This document shows, piece after piece, positions 24,601 through 38,183 of a stretch of DNA of 64,000 nt. Within the stretch, counting starts at the first letter, position 1. The number at the start of each line of letters is the position of its first letter. Location of the stretch: the NCBI GenBank assembly GCA_035236585.1, contig CP141130.1, positions 79,989,944 through 80,053,943 on the forward strand, read 5' to 3'. The translations under genes were made by a program, and so were the position numbers. The DNA is from Warburgia ugandensis (taxonomy: Eukaryota; Streptophyta; Magnoliopsida; Canellales; Canellaceae). The notes beneath the pieces were generated by a model. It was given only the letters and a program-made list of their open reading frames with translations. It ran no database searches and had not been told where the DNA came from.

Positions 24601-26313
24601 TATTCATTTAGTATACAATTTCTAGTTCCTTATTGCATAGAAACTATCTAGCACCTTTTGTGCTTGAATGGATCCCACTATAGTATTTTGACTTGAAACA
24701 AATTCTAATGATTATGCTTCCAATTACGTTTATGAGATATTCAATAAATCATGTAATACAACACATTATGAGTTGTCACTCATTCTGCACAATCTTTGAA
24801 TGGATTTTACATAAGCTAAAGTGGACCTATAATTTTTAAGGAGATTAGCTAGATGGGGTTTGACTATGAATTCCAACAAAAAACCCTACCTGTATTTTTG
24901 TTTACTCATAGTTTTCCATATTGTACTTTAATAATTTATAATATTCTAATTATAGTATACTAGCAGTGTACTGAATGTGATATACCAGATTGCTAAAGAG
25001 GCCTTATGAAAAAGGATTAATACAAAACAACAATTATAAAACTAAAAGAGTCCAATTACCAAGCAAAGCACTTTTCCAAAGTGTAGATGTAGAGTATTAA
25101 TTGCTAGTCCCATGCCAAATAGATATTTCATAGCCATATTATAGTTTCAAAAAAAAAAACCACCATTTTCTCTCAAAAACTAAACATTGTTTTTTTTTTA
25201 TGAAGGGTATTGTGATATCCAATCAATAAAAAAATGGTGTCAATAGAGTGGGTTTGTCATTGTCTGCCAAATTAATGGATTGAATCATGCCAATGTGGCA
25301 TATGTAGTCCTCACAAAGTATATTTTTGCTTTGAGCAAGCAAGTGCACTTATTAAAAGCATTTTTTAGACTAAAAATGTGTAAAAATCATGTATCAACAT
25401 GTAGCAAACTATAATGGTCATATTTCTAGCCAAACTATAAAGAATTTGCAAAGCACATGTAGCACAGTGACTATAAGGAGAAAAGGATCTTTCTTTGTTA
25501 GAATATTTATAGTATGAAATTCCAAAAGCATGCCTACAATTATATTGAAGTATACATAATATTAGGTTATATTTTGTGATTCTTTGAATCCTAAATGGAT
25601 TTTAGACAATGTTCAAAAATCTTGTGGTCATGTTCAAATTAGATCCATCTGAAGCCGAAGATTTGGATCCACTCTATCCATCAGATCACAACGTTGGCTC
25701 CATGTACTATTTTAATCAGATTGGATCTTTAGGCTCATCAGACTGTCGAGGTCATTGAAAGCCAACAGATGAATGGCTGGTATCATTCAATATGTTGTGC
25801 TCTTTTGAAAAGAAAAGAACGCTTATGCTTGGAACCTGTATTGACAGTGAAAATATCTTCCATATACATAAAAAGCCATGGAATGCATCATATCGGCATT
25901 GCGTAGAACAAAAGGCCAGCTTAATAGCGTATTACTAAAATTACATGGACAAACCTTGATCAATCAGAAGCCAACTGCTTACAGAAGATGTATAGTAGAG
26001 AAAGCTGAACAAATCTAAATGATTGCTCATATTGCAGTCTTCCAGATACATGTAGAGCTACTTGTTCCATTGTCGGCATTGATTTAGTAGGCCTTGTCTT
26101 TCTCATATAAATTTATGTGGCCTTTCTATACATTCGCTGTGCACCAAATATCCTGTGTTGGAAGAATGTAAGCCTTTGATTTATGGAGGCATTATTGACG
26201 AACTTATAATGCTGTGTTTTATATTTGAACTCTTCAATTTAAAGCAAGAAATTAGAGACAGAATTTTCATATGGAGTTAAATTAGTACATGACTCATCCA
26301 TGCTATGCCTACT

Positions 26314-26351
<38 letters not shown>

Positions 26352-27983
26352 ACTCAAATCTTGGTATTAAATTTGCCTAGCAAGCTTTAGATCCCATTAA
26401 AAATGTTGCTTTTCTCCCCCCAAAATGATGTCAAACTACCTGTCGTATCTACAAGTGGAGAGGCAAATAGAACCCAACTTCCATAAAATGTGAGTTCTCC
26501 CCCAACTTTGAATATGAAATTCAAAGGGATCAAATAAGAAATGATACTCTAAATCATCTAAAGATAATAAAATATACAATCAACCAACATTTATCAAATT
26601 TGAAAAAGAGTTAGAAGAAATGGTTCAATCCTCTTAATTCTCGAATTGAGGTATAAAAAAGGGGGCTGAGTATCTAGCTTTGTGTAATTCTTTCTTTGCA
26701 ACTATTTTTGTAATAGATTTCATGTCATGCAAGGATAACCAAAATAAAATAAAATTCTATTGATATGAGACAGATAGAAAAAAAGATTAAATGAATAGAT
26801 GAACTAGCCGGATCTATGAAATTTTGGGATTCCAACCAATCGAATGGTTTTTGTTGGGACTCAACCAACAAACAAGGGGTCAATTTTCAAGACTTCAAAC
26901 TAAGACTACTTAAGGAGGCCCAAAAGAATAGGAAGAGTCCTTTGTCTTATACACGAGTTAGAATGTAATAGCATAGATATGTTTAAATGGTATACAGACT
27001 CAGTTTTATTAAAGGCACTACTTTCTTCAATTTGCTTTCTTCTACTAGCTGTTAAAGGAAAACTAATATGGAGACTGAATAATGTGGCAACCGTTTGCCG
27101 TTCCCAGTGTTGCCATGGCAAAACATTGTAGCTAGAAGGTTACCTAGAGGATTATGATCAGTTGCTGGGACAGATTTTTGTGCACTGCTCATACATAACA
27201 GACCCACTAAGTCAATAGTTTGGACTGCTAAAATGGGTTTTCCCCCTATGCAAAGTATCTGTACACTAACACTCCAGAAACAGATGGCAGGATTATAAAC
27301 GTCTTGGTTCAGCTTAAACTGGCTTAGACTAGAAACAAGGGAAGGGAATATCCATGGAGATAATAGGAAGGGGAACAAAGTTGACTGAATCTACATGTGA
27401 CTTCTCACTTGTCAAACTAAATGATAGTTAAACGAGCAAATTTACACTTACATCTGATTACTGGATTCTAAATTAATTATGGTAATCAATTTACTCTTGG
27501 ATTTTAGTTTATCTGATTTACTTGGTCCCACAGACTATAGATATGATCCAAACAATTAGACTAAGATCCATTAATCTATTAAGGATGTGAATTTTCTACC
27601 AAATAAAGAAGAAAAAATGAATGTATCATACCCTGGAGACCTAGGTTTTTGAATAAGAGAAGGATTCAGTGGTTAATAAATCATTGAGAAAGGGGAGGAT
27701 TCATTGCTATCTTGAGACACATCTATAACAATCTTAACAATAGCTACAATAATATAAACCCACAACTTCAGCATTATCCACACCAGGATCGAGTAGGGTC
27801 AATTGGCTTTAAAATATAATTCTAAGACCTAAGCATGTACATGATCTAGTCGGGGATAGAATTAGCAAAGTAGTAATAGAAAATGGAGACTGTTTAAGAT
27901 AATAACACAGAGATCTAGCCAAACACAGAGATCTAGCCAAACAGTCGACTTTTTGGACCCATTTGGAGAAATCACGTGCCATT
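24601..27983. other. Intergenic, nothing recognised; (AC)n at 26316-26348
   Basis: 3.4 kb of AT-rich spacer. A (AC)16 microsatellite lies at 26316-26348, and a 17-bp phrase acacagagatctagcca is directly repeated at about 27905-27940. Confidence 0.55.
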
Positions 27984-27999
27984 ACCTATTTTCCAGTGA

Positions 28000-28179
28000 A
28001 AGGGGAGCCTTTGCGCAATGTTAAAAGTTGTCGTCGTGTGACTTGAGGTCACGGGTTTAAGGCGTGGAAGCAACCTCTTGTAAAAATACAAGGTAAGGCT
28101 GCATATTATAAGCTCTTGTGGTCTGCCCCTTCCATTGATCCTGCATAGACGAAAGCTTCATGCACCAATGCTGCCCTTT
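28000..28179 (+). mobile_element. Au-like SINE, full length with target duplication
   Basis: Starts aggggagcctttgcgcaatg, with B box cacgggtttaaggcgtgg, then the body acaaggtaaggctgcatatt and 3' part agcttcatgcacc. Flanks acctattttccagtga (27984-27999) and acccatttcccagtga (28180-28195) match at 14 of 16 positions. Confidence 0.9.
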
Positions 28180-28195
28180 ACCCATTTCCCAGTGA

Positions 28196-29389
28196 ACCTT
28201 GAGTAAAAATTTTAAGGATCAAGGATCTACAATCATCTCATCAAACCTGTAGCTTACCAATTAGATGAGTGGATTCAATCATGTCCATATCGTGCGAGTA
28301 TGGATCCAAGATATAGCTGTTACAGAAACAGCATGACAGCAACCAGGTCTTAAGCTTTTCCCTGTAAAATAACATCCCTTGAATCCCTTTAACAGCAACT
28401 GGTGACTAGCTTAGGATTTTAAAAACCCCTTGAAATGGACCAAAGGACCGACAAGGTGTGATTATGGAAGATTAATCTGAAGTTAATTTACCGAGAAGAG
28501 ACAGCCACCACATTCAAGCCCATAACCTTCTCTATTCTTCATACCATTTCCCCTCCATGCGTTGTGTTTCTTTACTCACCATCTGTTCCTGTTCTTCTCT
28601 TTTTCCATGCATTTTTCGCAGCCATCAAGGCAAACCCTTACATAGCTGTACTTTCTATCTAAGCATCTACGTGTTGTTGGCCTTATTATCCTCTTGTTTT
28701 TGGCAGGCAAAGGTTGCAATGGACAGTGTGTGCTGTGCTTGCACGAGGCCGACCATCACCTCAATGCCTGTGCTCTTTTTTAAGCCTCTTTTTAGGTAAT
28801 CTAGGTCACACGGTTGGCCCTTTGGATTTTGAGCATTTTATATTTTGCAGCTATGCAACCTTTGTACGACTTTTTGTCACCTCGGGCAAGGTGGACTTTG
28901 ACAGTTTGACCCATCTTTTTCCTAAGTGAGAGAAAGTATTGATTGTTGGGAGAGTAGATTGGTGTATATGGTGAGTTCTTCTGATGATCCAAACTGCTTA
29001 TCTTCTTGATCTTTTCTTTGACAGGCCATGCCCTGAAAATTACATCCATTGGATTATTCTGGCCTTCACTATTATAAGTTGTAAAATGAATAACCAACAG
29101 TCACCCACCGATTTCACAGCTCGGAACAGACAAAGCTGGACCGTTCAATATTACCTATCTAGATTGTGGTAAATTAGTAATCTCGTTGAATGTATAAATA
29201 AAGGAACAAAAGAGAAGTACGTGAAACATGTGAAATTTTGAGGTGGAAAAGCGAATTTTAGCGGCGGTTGGAATTGCCGCCAAATATCCGTCACAAAAAC
29301 TTTAACTAGCAGACATTTGCATATAAATCATATAATCGCACATCATGTGCATATGTCACCTATTAAATATGTCAAGAGTATTATCAATA
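28196..29389. other. Intergenic; CACTA-like phrase at 29250-29300
   Basis: No supported gene. At 29255-29290 the phrase ttttagcggcggttggaatt followed by gccgcc resembles subterminal sequence of plant CACTA elements. A related ttttagcggtgg lies at 29706-29717. Confidence 0.45.
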
Positions 29390-29909
29390 GAGGAATGCTG
29401 GTATAAAGCCAGATAGAGCCCCAACAACGGGAAAGAGCCTCTACTTTTCATGATAGACTCCACATACATTGATCCAAGTTGTTCAACATACACACTTAAG
29501 TTTAGACATCTCATGATCAAAAAATCATTTTTTAAAAATATTCATGATATAAGATGGTTTTCCATAACTTTCTTATATGAAATTTTTATAAGAAGGTTAT
29601 GCGAAAACCGTCTTATATTATTATAATATATAAGATAGTTTCTCATAACCATCTTATATAATTTTATATAAGACGGTTGTATTAAAACTGTCTTATAAAG
29701 CCCAAATTTTAGCGGTGGTATCTAGCAAGATAGAATCACCATTGCTTGGATGCTAATGACTTTCTGCAAATGATTCCTGAATCATGAGTATCCAAACTTA
29801 AGTGTATCAGAGGAACAGCTTGTGTCAATGGTATGTGAGGCCCATCGTGAAAGAGCGGAGGTGCTTCACCATTGCTAGGGTGCTAGCTCGCTTTATACCA
29901 GTATTCCTC
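29390..29909. mobile_element. Long-TIR non-autonomous DNA element, about 520 bp
   Basis: The left arm 29390-29520 (gaggaatgctggtataaagc ... cacacttaagtttagacat) is the inverted counterpart of the right arm at about 29780-29909, over roughly 130 bp with perhaps 75% identity. The interior repeats taagacggtt-like phrases in both orientations. The candidate flanking 6-mers tcaata and tcatta differ at one base. The superfamily is not determined (MULE, hAT or CACTA derivative). Confidence 0.65.
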
Positions 29910-32658
29910 TCATTAGAATATAATTGTTTAAATTCATTCGTTTTCTCTCACCTTAAAAAGAAAAAGAAAAAGAAAAAGAAATCATTCGTTCTTTCTCTCT
30001 TTTAAAGGATATCTATTAATGCACTTTAGATAGAAGACACTCTTTCCATTTTTAAGGAAAGAAAAAGCATTTTCTCTTTAAAACGTACATATTAATGCAG
30101 TTTGGGAAAAACCAAAGGTCATTTACCTTTCAAGATGGACGGATTTACAAAATGCAGAACAGGTAAGTTAAAATGAAGAGTGGGATAGCAGGTTTATAAA
30201 TATCAAGAAATAGAAGGGATAGAGGAGAAATGACTTTTACTCATGGTCTAGGTAATGCATCCTTCACTAGTCACTAATAAGTCTCATGTTAATCTCTGCC
30301 TTAACTCTCTTTCTTTCCAACTAACACACTTGTGCGGTGCAAATGGCTACCAATCTGTACTATATAAACACCCCTCATATGATAGTAGAAGGATCTATTT
30401 AGTGGGTGTATGACATATATATGGAAAACAGGCGAGAGGGTGTTTTGAGAACAGGCATAACGGTATTTGGGGAAAAGATATTCTGTAGAGAAGGATTAGT
30501 CGGCAAAATAAAACTGCTGCTAATGTGAAAATACAATTCTAGTGGGTTCTTACAGGCAAGATATGCCTGCTGCTAAATGTGAAAAAAGGACAACTCCAGT
30601 GCAAGAAGCTCTCACTTATGTTAAACGTGAAAATTTACTATTAAATATGTATGTTCTAATATCACATATGCATGTGCACTTCTTCGTGACTAACATATAT
30701 AAAACGTTTACTAAAACTCCAAAAGAAAAGCTTACACCATGACTAACGACAATTAGAAAGATAGTGTCGAAGGCAATTAGCATGACTAGGCTAGGTATGG
30801 CATAAATTTCCCAATGTGTGTGAATTTTTAAATTGTGGTTTTCTTTCCTGGTCTGCTTACATTTTCAACAAAAAACTAAAGAGAGTGAATAATTCGATTA
30901 TTCTTAACAACGAAGCTTCAACCAAGGAGAATACTTAACCATCTAAGTTCTATTTTGGGCAAATTGTCCTTACTTGAGAGGTTTAGTAGGTGATTTAATT
31001 AGGTGATTCTTATACCATAGGGTGTTTGAGCTAGTACTAATTTTTGCATCTACAACTACGCACGTCAGGGTAAGTTCAGGAGTAGGGGTAACATTTGATT
31101 CTTGAAGAGCCAAATCAACAGTCTCACATGCGACGTCAGAAACTAATGTTCCAGAGGAAGGCTAAATGGATGCTCCATGGAAGAGAGTACAAGCGAGCAC
31201 TTTTCGCTGCAGCCCTCTTTTGCTTGATCTAACTCTTTCATATGATGCTCCTGCTTTGATGTCTATTAGGACGAAAAGTGTGTAAATTGGATGATTGTAG
31301 CAACTAAAAAGTTGTACTTGGAAACAGAAGGTTTAGAAACTCTGAAGAAACAGCGGTCTAAATTCTATTCCCCGATCAGATCCAATGAGCATGATCTTTA
31401 ACCATCTAGACAACCACATCTGGGGCAATCAGATGAGGGTTGGATCATGCAAATGTGAGCCACTTTGCAGAAGTCCTCTTATCCTATGAATACTAACGTC
31501 AATAGAAAAGAATTTATATGGTTTGGTATTCTCCTTGTTCCACATTATATGGAAGATGTAAAGAGCAAGAGAAAGTTGACATGGACTTGACAGTGTGGGA
31601 CAACGAGTTAAATTGACTTAACCTGAGTGGGAAACCGAATTGGGTACATTGTATCATTTCTTGTATTTTTTCTTGTGTTTTCGTCCTCTCAATGTAGGCA
31701 TCTTGCAGATTTGCTCAAATCTTTACGTGCTTTTATGTTCGAAACCTTGAATCTCTAACTGCAATATGCATGTGTGATGTCCATCACCCCTTCTCAGATG
31801 TAGGAGAACTACTAAGATGGATATATCAAGGAGTTAGTAATTCATTTGAGTCCAAGTTTGATGAAGAGTCAACAATACAACTAATTCTCTCTCTCTTCTT
31901 CTTCTTCTTCTTCTACTTGTGAGAATGTTGAACACACTGACAACCCATGAGTACCTGGAATCTGCAACCTACTAGGTAACATGGGAGAGGCCATTCTTGC
32001 GCAACTGTACCAGAAGACATCTGCTCCTGCTACCTCTCTTTACCAGAAGTGTTATCAATTGTGAGCTGCAAGATGTCAGCATTTTGATCGCTGAAGTTCA
32101 TGATTCTTGAGGATTTTTAACAGTTGCTGCATAATAGTGGTAATCTGACCAAGCAATCATGTTAATTTCGAGCCTGATTTAAACATGTGAAGGAAAGAGA
32201 AGCTTTGACAATCATATCTAACAAATTTTTTGTCGACAAAGTGAGGGAGATAGTAATCACTAATTCTATTGCCACATATTCTATGAGAAACCCGAGGGAC
32301 TCCCTTAGGGGAAGGAAAATTTCTCGTCGAGTGCAACATCCATTTACTCGAAATCTGAGCAACTCGCAAAATCCGTTCTTTAAGAACCAGATAGAATACA
32401 CTAGCATACAATCATGTTGATGGAAATTGGGTTACTTTATGTATAGCAAACATGTTAGCCTTCCGCAAGTAAATACATTTCCTCCAGTCCAGTGCTGACA
32501 AAATTTTCCACCCTGTGGCACTAGAAAATTCTCACATGGAGAAGATCATACTACAATTGTTTTTACAAGGAGATATACTGTGAGGGGTATTCTGCTTTTG
32601 TTCTCCCAGTAGTGATGAATTTTTTCTCTTAATCAATAAAACTCTATATTGCCATTAC

Positions 32659-32660
<2 letters not shown>
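29910..32660. other. Intergenic, nothing recognised
   Basis: 2.7 kb of spacer with short frames only. A (CTT)n run lies near 31896-31914. Confidence 0.55.

Positions 32661-32708
<48 letters not shown>
32661..32708. repeat. (GA)n microsatellite
   Basis: About 24 GA units. Confidence 0.95.
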
Positions 32709-32711
<3 letters not shown>

Positions 32712-32959
32712 AAACCAATCCTTCCGCGCCGGATGGGCATTATCTCCCTATACTGAATGGAAGAAAGATCTGTCCTTTTATTCCCCCACCACGGTGAAGC
32801 ATCACCACTTCCACGTATTGGTCAGCTTCGTGCTCCCAAGCTGAAGGTGTATATAGGATCTACAAGAATACCAGTCTACTAGGCAATTTGCTGGCACACC
32901 ACAACCTCCCCTTTCAATATATGCCCAAATCTAAAGTACAAAACCTTTCTTTCAAGACT

Positions 32960-33620
32960 GATATATCATCATCATCATCAAGACTTTATCCCGATTTGGG
33001 GTCAATCGAATCTTGTTTCTTCATTCCCCTCTATTAAGTGTCATGATTTATTTAGTCTCAAAGCTTTTAAATCTTTTCTCACCAATTCTATCCACGTTCT
33101 TTTAAGCATTCCCCATTCCCTTTCGATACTTTGAGTATCGACTTGGATAGCCTCACTCCTTCTGAGTGGTGCTCTTTTTGGTCTACATTGGACATGGTCA
33201 AACCATTTAAGTCTAACCTCTCTCATCTTGTTACCTATTGGTGCTACTCCTAAGTTTTCTCTATTTTTTTTATTTTTAATTATATACTTTCTTATCTTAC
33301 CACTCATCCATCTCAACATTTGCATTTCAACGACACTAATCATATGTACATGTTATTCCTTAACTGCCCAACACTCTGATCCAAAGAGCATAAGTAACCT
33401 TATTGTCATCCTATAGAATTTTTCTTTCAATCTAAGTGGTAATCTCCGATCACACAAAATTTCATAGGTGCATCTCCATTTGTTCCAACTCCCTTTTAAC
33501 GAATATCCAAACCCTTCTTTACAAGTTTAATTTATTGCTCAGCCTTTAACGCACACAATACATTTTCTCAACCACAAACAAACCCTTTACTGCACATCTC
33601 CCACATCTCTATGCCGTTCA
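32960..33620 (-). pseudogene. RTE-type LINE 3' end (C-terminal RT region plus tail)
   Basis: A minus-strand frame (33343-33041) reads VVEMQMLRWMSGKIRK, then LGVAPIGNKMREVRLKWFDH, VQCRPKRAPLRRSEAI and TWIELVRKDLKALRL. This is the characteristic C-terminus of plant RTE LINEs. It is followed by the tail gggataaagtcttgatgatg at 32966-33001. The stretch 33360-33620 probably continues the RT domain upstream but is too diverged to read. The LINE ends about 150 bp from the stop codon of the BT gene. Confidence 0.8.
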
Positions 33621-33764
33621 CTCATTATTCCCTCATTATATTCATATTCACGTGTGTTCTGTACATTATAAATCCCATTAAAAGGGACCCTCAGTTAAAC
33701 TCACTGACCCGTGAATATAAAAGGGGACTGACTATAGAGGCTTTCCACTCGTGTATTCTTCACC

Positions 33765-36700
33765 TTAGAAGCAATCAATGGGCATTGGGGTGTTACGTTT
33801 ATCTTGCCTCCCATCAATGGGTCCTCGAGTGCAAAGTCTATCGTGCCTCCTCAGGCTCCTTTCTACCTTCTCTTCCTCCATTTTTCTCTTGGACAAGGAA
33901 GAGATGGCTCTGGCAGACAGCACCTTCCTCACTAGTTGCTTCCACTTCCCATCATCTCCTTTCTTTTTCAGCTGCGTTTGCAACTTGAATTGCCTGTTCA
34001 TACAATAGCAAAAGAACAAGGTCAGCGGACAATCATCTTGAGAGGAACGGAATAATGTATTTTAGTCATATGCACTGAATGTTCGGTGTAAATGATTCGG
34101 ATGGTCGCCACACAGTGGTAGACCCATCATCTGCAACTTGATGCCTTAGTTTTGAACTTCTCCCTAGGAACTGAGGCAATCAGAGAGGTTCAAGAAAGTA
34201 AAGTAGGTTGTCTGCAATCGAAAGGATCCTTAAATATCACAGTATCACCTTTTGTTTGGTAGCCATGGAAGACAAGATTGCAGTGACCTCACCAAAGAAT
34301 AAAGGTTTGTGCAGGAATAGCATATGTAGTAAGGTTCCCTTCAATCATCTTCAATCCCTTCTAAATTTCTAAAGCGAATGAAAGCAACACTTCCTGTAAA
34401 TGAAAACAACGCTTCCTCCAATAGAAGGCCAAGTGATTTTCATCCTTGACAAGACCTGACACCAGCATCTCGTGGACTTTCTTGGCTTAGATTCAGCCCA
34501 TCCATAGATATTTTGGGATGCCCAAGTCATTTCTTAATATATTTTCAGATATTATGGAAACCTGGGTTAAATTTGCAGTGTAAGGGAGAGTAAGGGCGTA
34601 TTTAAAAGCTGTCTTGATCCGTGTTGGTTGTCACAGACAATCCATGCACAAATCGTGACCAAATGACTTCTGTACCTACAATTCAATGTGTAAGATTCTA
34701 GATATACTAAAAAAAAGGGAAGTTTAAGCTATACCTGCAGATGGGAATTCTGCATGGATCTCCCTCTGGTTGGTCGCAGATGGAGGCATGGAGTCGAAAT
34801 AGTTGCCACATTCTTTTGCAGTGGGTGCACCCGCCGCGGATTTTCTTTTGGCAAGTGGCAAAGTGCCGGATAAGTAGCTGAAGGTTCTTGCAGGTTTTGA
34901 AATTGTTGCAGGGCTTGCTCTTGTTGGGTTCTTTGTCACAGGGGCTTATATCCGTGCATCCTTCTGTGAATATGTGCTGGAGGCAGTCCATTGCTTCACT
35001 CAGTTGCAGATATATGCTTTGGTGGTTTTTGTTTCTGAGCCTCCGTCTCTGCCTCTGTAGATGAAGAATAAACAGGATAAGCATTCGTTTTTGACATTCT
35101 AAAATAAACTCGTGATATTACCAATCAGACAATAATAAATAAATAAAATGCTACTTGGGACTGTGTGATCACAGGATAAGATGGCCAAGTGGGCTTTGCA
35201 AGTGGTGGATCTTTTTTTATGATAATCAGTCAAGTGGTGGTTAACTTGCCAAGTGGTGGTTTAATTTTAGTATTGTTCATCTTTTGATGGTGCAGGAAAT
35301 AAGGATTAACAACTACCAAAACCGGACAACATAAGCTAAACCACCCAATTGGCACAGAAACTACATCTTCACAAGAAAACCTCATACTTCTAACCTATAA
35401 AGCCCTTCTATCAATCTAATTCATAGCCAAATGATGGGCAACAACCCAAACACTGCACCTATCAGAGGATCATAGCCAAGTGAAGAAAACAACCATTAAC
35501 AACTACCTTGACCGGATAACATAAGCTAAACCACCCAATTGGCAGAGAGAAGTATCTCTTCACAAGACAAGAATAAGAAACCTCAAACATACATTTTTAA
35601 AATAGAGAGACATTATTGTTTCGTGCAATTTTCAGCATGACGTTAGGATTGTCAATCGTTCTCAATCGGGATTGAATTCATGTATTTCACAACCTTCACC
35701 ACTGGATCCCAATGAGTTGAGATCTCAATCCAACAATTGTTTGGATCATGTCCTTGGTGTTTAAATCTAATTCATTCAAAATCGAATCTGATCCAGACCG
35801 ATATACTATAAACAGGAGAAAATAGAAATACTGAGTGTCATAGAAGTGAAAGTAGATACTTTCCCTTTTCAACATGTAATGTCTTCTTAGGCAGCTAAAA
35901 CTGATAAAAAATATTCATTCCATTTGGCCAGACACAATTTAATCGGTTCACACGCCCGTCATCGAGTTCAAAGCTAACCCGATGAGCCATCACCCATCAG
36001 AGGATCCAAATGAGACCCCTCAACAAGATACACTAAGAACGTTAATATACTGAGCATTGGTTTGTTATACCGCGTTCCAACTTGTAAGTTCAAACGCGTT
36101 TACGCATTCTTGGTTCCGAGTCACCCAAGCAAATACCACAAAAGGACCAAGAAAATACATCTTCACCGTGAAAGTTCTTTTCTATGGCAGTCGGCCACCG
36201 ACTAGCCACCGCCTATCCGTGGTCCACACCTTAGATAAGTACAAGTGGGTCGAGCTCAGTACGCTTCAGATTGCTCTAGCGCATGGCCTATCTAAGATGG
36301 ACCCGGAGAACCAACGGTTAATATTGAAGAAAGATGGGTCCCACCAACATTTTTTACCGCCGTAAAGAGAAGGAAAGAAGAGAAAGGATTGAAGATTACC
36401 AATTCGGCTTCATCGATGAATTGGAGTAGCTCCAGCTCTAACCAAGGGTCGTGATCTTGCACGAATTTCCAACCTTCGGTCTTTTCGACTTGCTTGAAAT
36501 CTTTGGAAATCATCTTCATGCATCTCACGTAGAGGGACGATGCATCACACATCCTGGCCAACTGCAGAATATCCACCACATTCTCAACATTCACCACTTC
36601 TGCCAGCCTTCTTGTACACATTTGCTTGAGCGATGTTACCAAATACACATGAGACAGAACTAGCAGATGGATCCCATACTTCTCCATGTCTTCATCTAAC

Positions 36701-37332
36701 AATCTGCAGCACACAAAACAGTCCTTTTATCAATTTTAATTCTTTTCTCAGCTGAATATCTTAAGGTAATTAACATTAGAATTTCATTTTATTTAAAGAA
36801 ATTACTTTTCTTTTTCCTTTTTGCAAACGTGAGGCGAAGGGGACGTTCAAAGACTGATATGGGTAAAAAGGAAAAGCTTTTATTGGGTTCGGCTCGGATG
36901 AATTTGAACATACTATCCAGGTGAGTTTGTATATGCATGCAGTAGGACGTAGATACAACAAGCTTGGTTGATCATTTCATACATGAAGGGAATAGAGAAA
37001 AAGAAATGAATTTGTTGCGGAAAAAGAGGATTTTTGTCATAAGAAGAATCATTCACTTTTCGTGTAAGGTCGCCCTTTCTTTTAAAAACTCTTTTTTTTT
37101 CTTTATTAAATTTTGTTTCCTCCCAGATCTCTGGGTTGAACTAGGGGAGGAGATGCCAGTATCAAATATAATAGAAGGAAGAAACAGCAGCAGTTTTGTA
37201 GGTAGAGGCTTTCAAGCCGTTTATGGAATCAACCGACGGCTTGGATCACCAGGTGCTGTTTGACGACAAAGACCGTAGGAACAATCAACCAAAGACGGAT
37301 TCTTCTTTAGCATAGAAACAGAACAGTCTCCC

Positions 37333-37363
<31 letters not shown>

Positions 37364-38183
37364 CTGGAGGAGTAAAGGTATCGAACAAAGGCGATGACCG
37401 CATTGCAGGGTACGCCAAGAATCGGAACAACATCCTCTGATTCGCAGCGACGGCGTGGCTGAATCAGGATATTCTCCAGCACCGGCGAAGCTCTCGCCTA
37501 TAGTTTCCACCAAAACATCAGAAAAACAGAGAAAACAACCGTCAGATCTCGTCTACGTAATCTCACTCTGCTTAATTCTGTAAAAATTATCCCAATTTTA
37601 CAAGATCAAGATCACAAACCAGAAAACAAAAACACAATTTCTCAAACAAAAAGCAAAGAAAATTAAGATCTCCGAACAGAGCACAAACAAGTAGGAAAAT
37701 TTATCCTTCATTTTTATCTTCTCAATTAGAACAACAATCAGATCAGAATGACATTTACAAACACAAAAGAACACAGAAAATCTCAACGAAGTGCTAAGAA
37801 ACTGTACCAGAAGATCAAGATCGACAAGCCGAGAGCTCAAATGAATGGAATTTGGATCAATGAAGAAAAATATGCATTGATAAGAATCAACTACAACAGA
37901 TCGAACAGGCTCACTAACTCGAAAATCAAACAGAAATCCTAAGAACAGCTCAGAATCCATGAAAATCCTAAATACAACAGAGAACGCAGAAGATCTCAAA
38001 CGTAATGCTGAGAAGAAAATACATTCGTATCAAATTCTCGATTCAATCAAAGAAACAGAACAAGCCGAGATGACGTACCAGAACGAAAGAATGTGCAGGA
38101 ATTCTCAGACCGCCGGAGGTGACGATCCGTACGTCAGCGTCGGAAACTACATCCATGGGAAATACGGCTCGCTTTTCTTCCAT
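33765..38183 (-). CDS. BTB/POZ and TAZ domain scaffold protein (BT family), 5 exons, complete
   Basis: Exons on the minus strand: 38183-38079, 37497-37364, 36703-36400, 35054-34735 and 33993-33765. They total 1092 nt (363 aa), every intron is GT-AG and phases are continuous; Arabidopsis BT1-BT5 are of similar length. Domains: BTB about residues 12-110 (DADVRIVTSGGLRIPAHSF, VVPILGVPCNAVIAFVRYLY), BACK-like helices about 110-180 (ENVVDILQLARMC, VEKTEGWKFVQDHDPWLEL), TAZ zinc-binding domain about 182-290 with regularly spaced Cys/His (HIFTEGC, LLIRHFATCQKK, GGCTHCKRMWQLFRLH, CDQPEG), and a basic tail (WKQLVRKVLSARAISSL) matching the family's calmodulin-binding position. Known for the family: BT proteins bind CUL3, BET bromodomain proteins and calmodulin, and act in gametophyte development and in nutrient, sugar and hormone responses. 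BT4 looks nearest, but I cannot settle orthology by eye. No defect seen. Confidence 0.95.
35306..35595. repeat. Imperfect tandem duplication in BT intron 3
   Basis: ttaacaactacc, aacataagctaaaccaccca and attggca(c/g)ag recur at 35306 and 35496 (offset 190 bp). A shorter tcatagccaa(a/g)tga repeat lies between them. All within the 1345-bp third intron. Confidence 0.75.

Noticed and set aside
28557-29172. Possible gene or LINE zinc-binding block (GQCVLCLHEADHHLNAC near 28720)
   Set aside because: The Cys/His spacing is suggestive of zf-RVT, but no continuation such as an IWxERN block was found, so it is too weak to annotate.
36964-37263. 99-aa plus-strand frame
   Set aside because: Antisense to BT intron 2; no domain and no splice context.
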